Shown here: piece by piece, positions 21,959 through 24,744 of the stretch
How positions within the stretch are numbered: position 1 is the first letter of the stretch
How the letters are laid out: each line of letters opens with the position of its first letter
Assembly: GCA_900543915.1 (NCBI GenBank)
Contig: UQTB01000028.1
Span: 1 to 24,744, forward strand
Length of the DNA stretch: 24,744 bases
Direction of reading: 5' to 3'
From: an uncultured Eubacteriales bacterium
GTDB lineage: Bacteria > Bacillota > Clostridia > Christensenellales > Borkfalkiaceae
The notes under the pieces: model-generated
Told to the model about the DNA's origin: nothing
What the model saw: the letters and a program-made list of their open reading frames with translations, nothing else
The model's database searches: none
Translations under genes and position numbers: made by a program

Positions 21959-23169
21959 TGGGCGCGGTCCGGCCCGCGCGCATGCTGCTGCCGCGCGGCG
22001 CAGATTGGGAGAAATGGGCGGTCGTCGCCTGCGATCAATATACCTCTCAGCCCGAATACTGGGAGGAGCTGGACGCGTTTGTCGGCACCGCGCCTTCCAC
22101 GCTCCGCATGATCCTGCCCGAACTGTATCTTTCGGGCGATCTCGAGGAGAAGGCGGAGGAAATCTGCGCCTTCATGGAGGGTTACCTGGAAGAGGGCGTT
22201 TTTGGCGAACTGGACGAATGCTTTATTTTATTGGAGCGCTCCACGCCCTGCCGGCCCCGCAGGCTGGGGCTGGTCGCCGCCGTGGATCTGGAGTGCTACG
22301 ACTACGCGGCGGGCGTAAAGCCGCTGATCCGCGCGACGGAGGGGACGATCGCTTCCCGCATTCCGCCCCGTTTGATGATCCGGAAGAACGCGCCCGTCGA
22401 ATTTCCCCACGTCATGCTGCTGGCGGACGATGCGGACGAGCGGATTCTGGAACGCCTTTACGCGGAGCGCGGGGGACTGGAGAAGGTATACGACTTTGAA
22501 CTCAACATGGGCGGCGGCCATGTGCGCGGCTGGCGCGTGACGGACACGGCGCCCGTCGCGGCGGCGTTTGAAGCCCTTTCGGATCCCGCCCGCATGCGGG
22601 AAAAATACGGAGAGGATAGCGGCTTTTTGTTCGCCGTGGGAGACGGCAATCATTCGCTCGCCACGGCAAAGGCGCACTGGGAATCGCTAAAAAAGACGCT
22701 GCCTTTGGGAGAACGCGCGGCGCATCCCGCGCGCTTTGCGCTCGCGGAGATCGTCAGCGTATACGACGACGGCATCTGTTTCGAGCCCATTCACCGCTTT
22801 GTGACGGGAGTGAACCGCGCGCGCTTTACGGAAGGGCTGTGCGCCGCCGTAAAGGGAAATTACCGCATCGCGGGCGGCGCGGAGATGCGTGCCGCCGTCC
22901 CGCTGCCCGAAACCATACGGGCGCTGGACGCGTTCATCGAGGATTATATCCGCAAAAACGGGGGCGCGGTGGATTACGTGCACGGCGAAGATACCGTCCG
23001 CTCGCTCGCCGAACGGGACGGTTCGTCCGTCGGCATTCTGCTGGGGACGCTCGATAAGGCCGAACTTTTCCGCTTTGTCGCGGCGTACGGCGCGCTGCCG
23101 AAAAAGACGTTTTCCATGGGGGAAGCGTTTGAAAAGAGATATTATATCGAAGGAAAGAAAATCAGATGA
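21958..23169 (+). CDS. DUF1015 family protein
   Basis: A 403-residue cytosolic protein of the DUF1015 family, whose function is unknown. The family signature ADGNHR appears here as VGDGNHSLATAKAHWE (about residues 228-243), and AVVACDQYTSQPEYWEEL near the N-terminus is also typical. The ATG at 21958 overlaps the TGA of the preceding small gene, so it is probably translated by coupling. Its own stop overlaps the start of the aspartate kinase gene by ATGA. In other genomes DUF1015 genes are often near serine biosynthesis genes; here the neighbour is aspartate kinase, again amino-acid metabolism. The long frame that extends upstream over cdaA is a frame shadow. Confidence 0.85.
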   Translation: MGAVRPARMLLPRGADWEKWAVVACDQYTSQPEYWEELDAFVGTAPSTLRMILPELYLSGDLEEKAEEICAFMEGYLEEGVFGELDECFILLERSTPCRPRRLGLVAAVDLECYDYAAGVKPLIRATEGTIASRIPPRLMIRKNAPVEFPHVMLLADDADERILERLYAERGGLEKVYDFELNMGGGHVRGWRVTDTAPVAAAFEALSDPARMREKYGEDSGFLFAVGDGNHSLATAKAHWESLKKTLPLGERAAHPARFALAEIVSVYDDGICFEPIHRFVTGVNRARFTEGLCAAVKGNYRIAGGAEMRAAVPLPETIRALDAFIEDYIRKNGGAVDYVHGEDTVRSLAERDGSSVGILLGTLDKAELFRFVAAYGALPKKTFSMGEAFEKRYYIEGKKIR

Positions 23170-24494
23170 CGACAGAAAAATACGTTTGCAAATTCGGCGG
23201 CACTTCCATGGCGGATGCGGCCGCGATGCGGCAGGCCGCCGAGATCGTGAAGGCGGATCCCCGCCGCCGCTATATCGTGGTCTCCGCACCCGGCAAGCGG
23301 AGCGCGGAGGATGAGAAGATCACAGATCTCCTCTACGCCTGCCACGCGGAGGCGGCGGAGACGGGTTCGTGCGCCGCGTCTTTTGCGCCCGTCCGGGAGC
23401 GTTTTGTCTCCCTGGTGCGCGAGCTGGCGCTCGACATTCCCATCGAAGCGTATCTGAACGAGGCGGAAGCGGGCATCGCCGCCAATGCGGATACGCCCGA
23501 TTACGCGGCATCCCGCGGGGAATATCTCTCCGCGATCGTCTTTGCCGCGCTCTTGGGATACGAATTTGCGGACGCGGCGCAGCTGATCCGCTTTGACAGC
23601 GGGAACAAGCTGAACGAGGCATACACGAACGACAAGATCAAGACCGTTCTCACGGCGGAGCGCGCGGTCATTCCGGGATTCTACGGGAAAAACTCGCTGG
23701 GGAAGATCGTCACGTTTTCCCGCGGGGGGAGCGACATCTCGGGCGCGATCGTCGCGCGCGGCGTGGAAGCCTCTCTCTATGAGAACTGGACGGACGTTTC
23801 CGGCTTTCTCTTCTGCGATCCGCGGATCGTCGAGAACCCCAGGCGCATCCGCACCGTCACCTATAAAGAACTCCGGGAGCTCTCGTATATGGGCGCTTCC
23901 GTCCTGCATGCGGAGTCCATTTTTCCGGTCATGAAGGGACGGATCCCCATCAACGTGAGAAACACGTTCGATCCCGAAGATCCGGGCACGATGATCGTCC
24001 CCATCGAGAAATACGAGAGCAAGGAAGTGATCACCGGCGTGGCGGGGCGCAAGAACTTCACGGTCATCTTCATTGAAAAATCCATGATGAACGCGGAGGT
24101 CGGCTTTATCCGCAAGGTGCTCTCCGTGCTGGAGCATTACGGGGTCAGGGTAGAACACGTCCCAACGGGGATCGATACGCTCTCCGTGGTCGTCGCTTCG
24201 GACGAACTGTCCGGCGGCGTGCTGTCGGACGTTGTTTCCGAGATCCGGGAAAACGTCAATCCCGATTACGTGCACGTCATCGAAAATATCTCCCTGGTCG
24301 CCACCGTCGGGCACGGCATGGCGAGGAAGGCGGGCGTGGCGGCGCGGCTGTTCGGCGCGCTCGCGCGGGACAATATCAACATGCTGATGATCGATCAGGG
24401 CTCGAGCGAACTCAACATCATCGTCGGCGTGGCGAACAGCGATTATGAAAACTGTATCAGAAGCATTTACCGCGAATTCGTGGGTGAAGCATAA
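23166..24494 (+). CDS. aspartate kinase
   Basis: A 442-residue enzyme that phosphorylates L-aspartate, the first step towards lysine, threonine and methionine. Present are the N-terminal KFGGTS motif (residues 9-14), TFSRGGSDISGA in the nucleotide site, and two C-terminal ACT domains (from about residue 300: VITGVAGRKNFTVIFIEKSMM and ENISLVATVGHGMARKAG) which usually bind lysine or threonine for feedback. ATG 23166 overlaps the stop of DUF1015. Which amino acid inhibits it cannot be told from sequence. Confidence 0.95.
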   Translation: MTTEKYVCKFGGTSMADAAAMRQAAEIVKADPRRRYIVVSAPGKRSAEDEKITDLLYACHAEAAETGSCAASFAPVRERFVSLVRELALDIPIEAYLNEAEAGIAANADTPDYAASRGEYLSAIVFAALLGYEFADAAQLIRFDSGNKLNEAYTNDKIKTVLTAERAVIPGFYGKNSLGKIVTFSRGGSDISGAIVARGVEASLYENWTDVSGFLFCDPRIVENPRRIRTVTYKELRELSYMGASVLHAESIFPVMKGRIPINVRNTFDPEDPGTMIVPIEKYESKEVITGVAGRKNFTVIFIEKSMMNAEVGFIRKVLSVLEHYGVRVEHVPTGIDTLSVVVASDELSGGVLSDVVSEIRENVNPDYVHVIENISLVATVGHGMARKAGVAARLFGALARDNINMLMIDQGSSELNIIVGVANSDYENCIRSIYREFVGEA

Positions 24495-24513
24495 AAAACG
24501 GAGGATTTGAACT

Positions 24514-24744
24514 ATGGATTACGCAAAGGAATCATTGAAGAAACACGCCGAATGGCGGGGCAAGGTGGAGATGGTCTCCCGCGTCGAGGTCAAGGACAAA
24601 ACGGACCTTTCTCTGGCTTATACGCCGGGCGTCGCAGAGCCCTGCCTGGAAATACAGCGGGATTATAACAAGTCGTTCGAGCTGACCCGCCGCTGGAACA
24701 CCGTCGCGGTGGTGACGGACGGCACCGCGGTTTTGGGGCTGGGC
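24514..24744 (+). CDS. malic enzyme (NAD-dependent type), N-terminal part; 3' end outside the window
   Basis: The first 77 residues of a malic enzyme: MDYAKESLKKHAEWRGKVEM, then DLSLAYTPGVAEPCLEI and NTVAVVTDGTAVLGLG, the conserved N-terminal catalytic segments of short bacterial malic enzymes. It would convert malate to pyruvate and CO2 in the cytosol. ATG 24514 follows GGAGG (24500-24504) 9 bases upstream, 19 bases after the aspartate kinase stop, so it belongs to the same unit. The gene is cut by the window edge, so length and cofactor are not visible. Confidence 0.92.
   Translation, partial: MDYAKESLKKHAEWRGKVEMVSRVEVKDKTDLSLAYTPGVAEPCLEIQRDYNKSFELTRRWNTVAVVTDGTAVLGLG

Overview
The window (about 24.7 kb, GC-rich) looks like chromosome of a high-GC member of the Clostridia/Bacillota. 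This is inferred from a cdaA-type diadenylate cyclase gene followed by a CdaR-like fragment, Gram-positive style AGGAGG ribosome binding sites, SigA-type promoters with 17-bp spacers, a lipoprotein-type ABC binding protein and a CCA-encoding tRNA gene. A Christensenellales-like gut lineage is a guess only. No phage, insertion sequence or CRISPR array was seen.

Layout. Positions 1-1428 hold the end of an unidentified gene and a Gfo/Idh/MocA oxidoreductase. An AraC-family regulator (2353 to 1463, minus) is divergent from a seven-gene operon (2537-9795): a phosphotriesterase-family hydrolase, two amidohydrolase-2 proteins (the first without any metal ligand, the second intact), an L-fucose/L-arabinose-isomerase-family protein, an M24 creatinase-fold protein with most metal ligands lost, a small protein of the Anabaena sensory rhodopsin transducer (ASRT) family, and a GH13 alpha-glucosidase-like enzyme. 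This looks like a carbohydrate or sugar-lactone catabolic cluster of unknown substrate; the intergenic region carries two palindromes, one on each promoter. A minus-strand block follows: a secreted SIMPL-domain protein, then a three-gene NMT1/SsuABC-type ABC transporter operon (binding lipoprotein, ATPase, permease).

From 13.4 kb on, housekeeping genes run on the plus strand: valS with its own promoter, a tRNA-Glu(CTC) gene, a metallo-beta-lactamase-fold hydrolase overlapping comEC, holA with its own promoter, cdaA, a 36-codon CdaR-like ORF, a DUF1015 gene, aspartate kinase and the start of a malic enzyme gene. From holA to the window end the genes overlap or are closely spaced, so they probably form one transcription unit.

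The least ordinary stretch is 16.05-17.19 kb, which holds no protein gene. The 3' end of tRNA-Glu is copied three times in tandem 147- and 162-bp units, an arrangement that recalls the E. coli tyrT/rtT repeats. Next to it, on the minus strand, lies a roughly 209-nt candidate structured RNA with a consensus promoter, a long closing helix, a U7 terminator and an internal 11-nt element that should be perfectly complementary to the usual Firmicutes 16S rRNA 3' end but has no start codon after it. Other points of note are the probably metal-free enzymes in the sugar cluster, the CdaR remnant, and a ComEC without a recognisable C-terminal nuclease motif.
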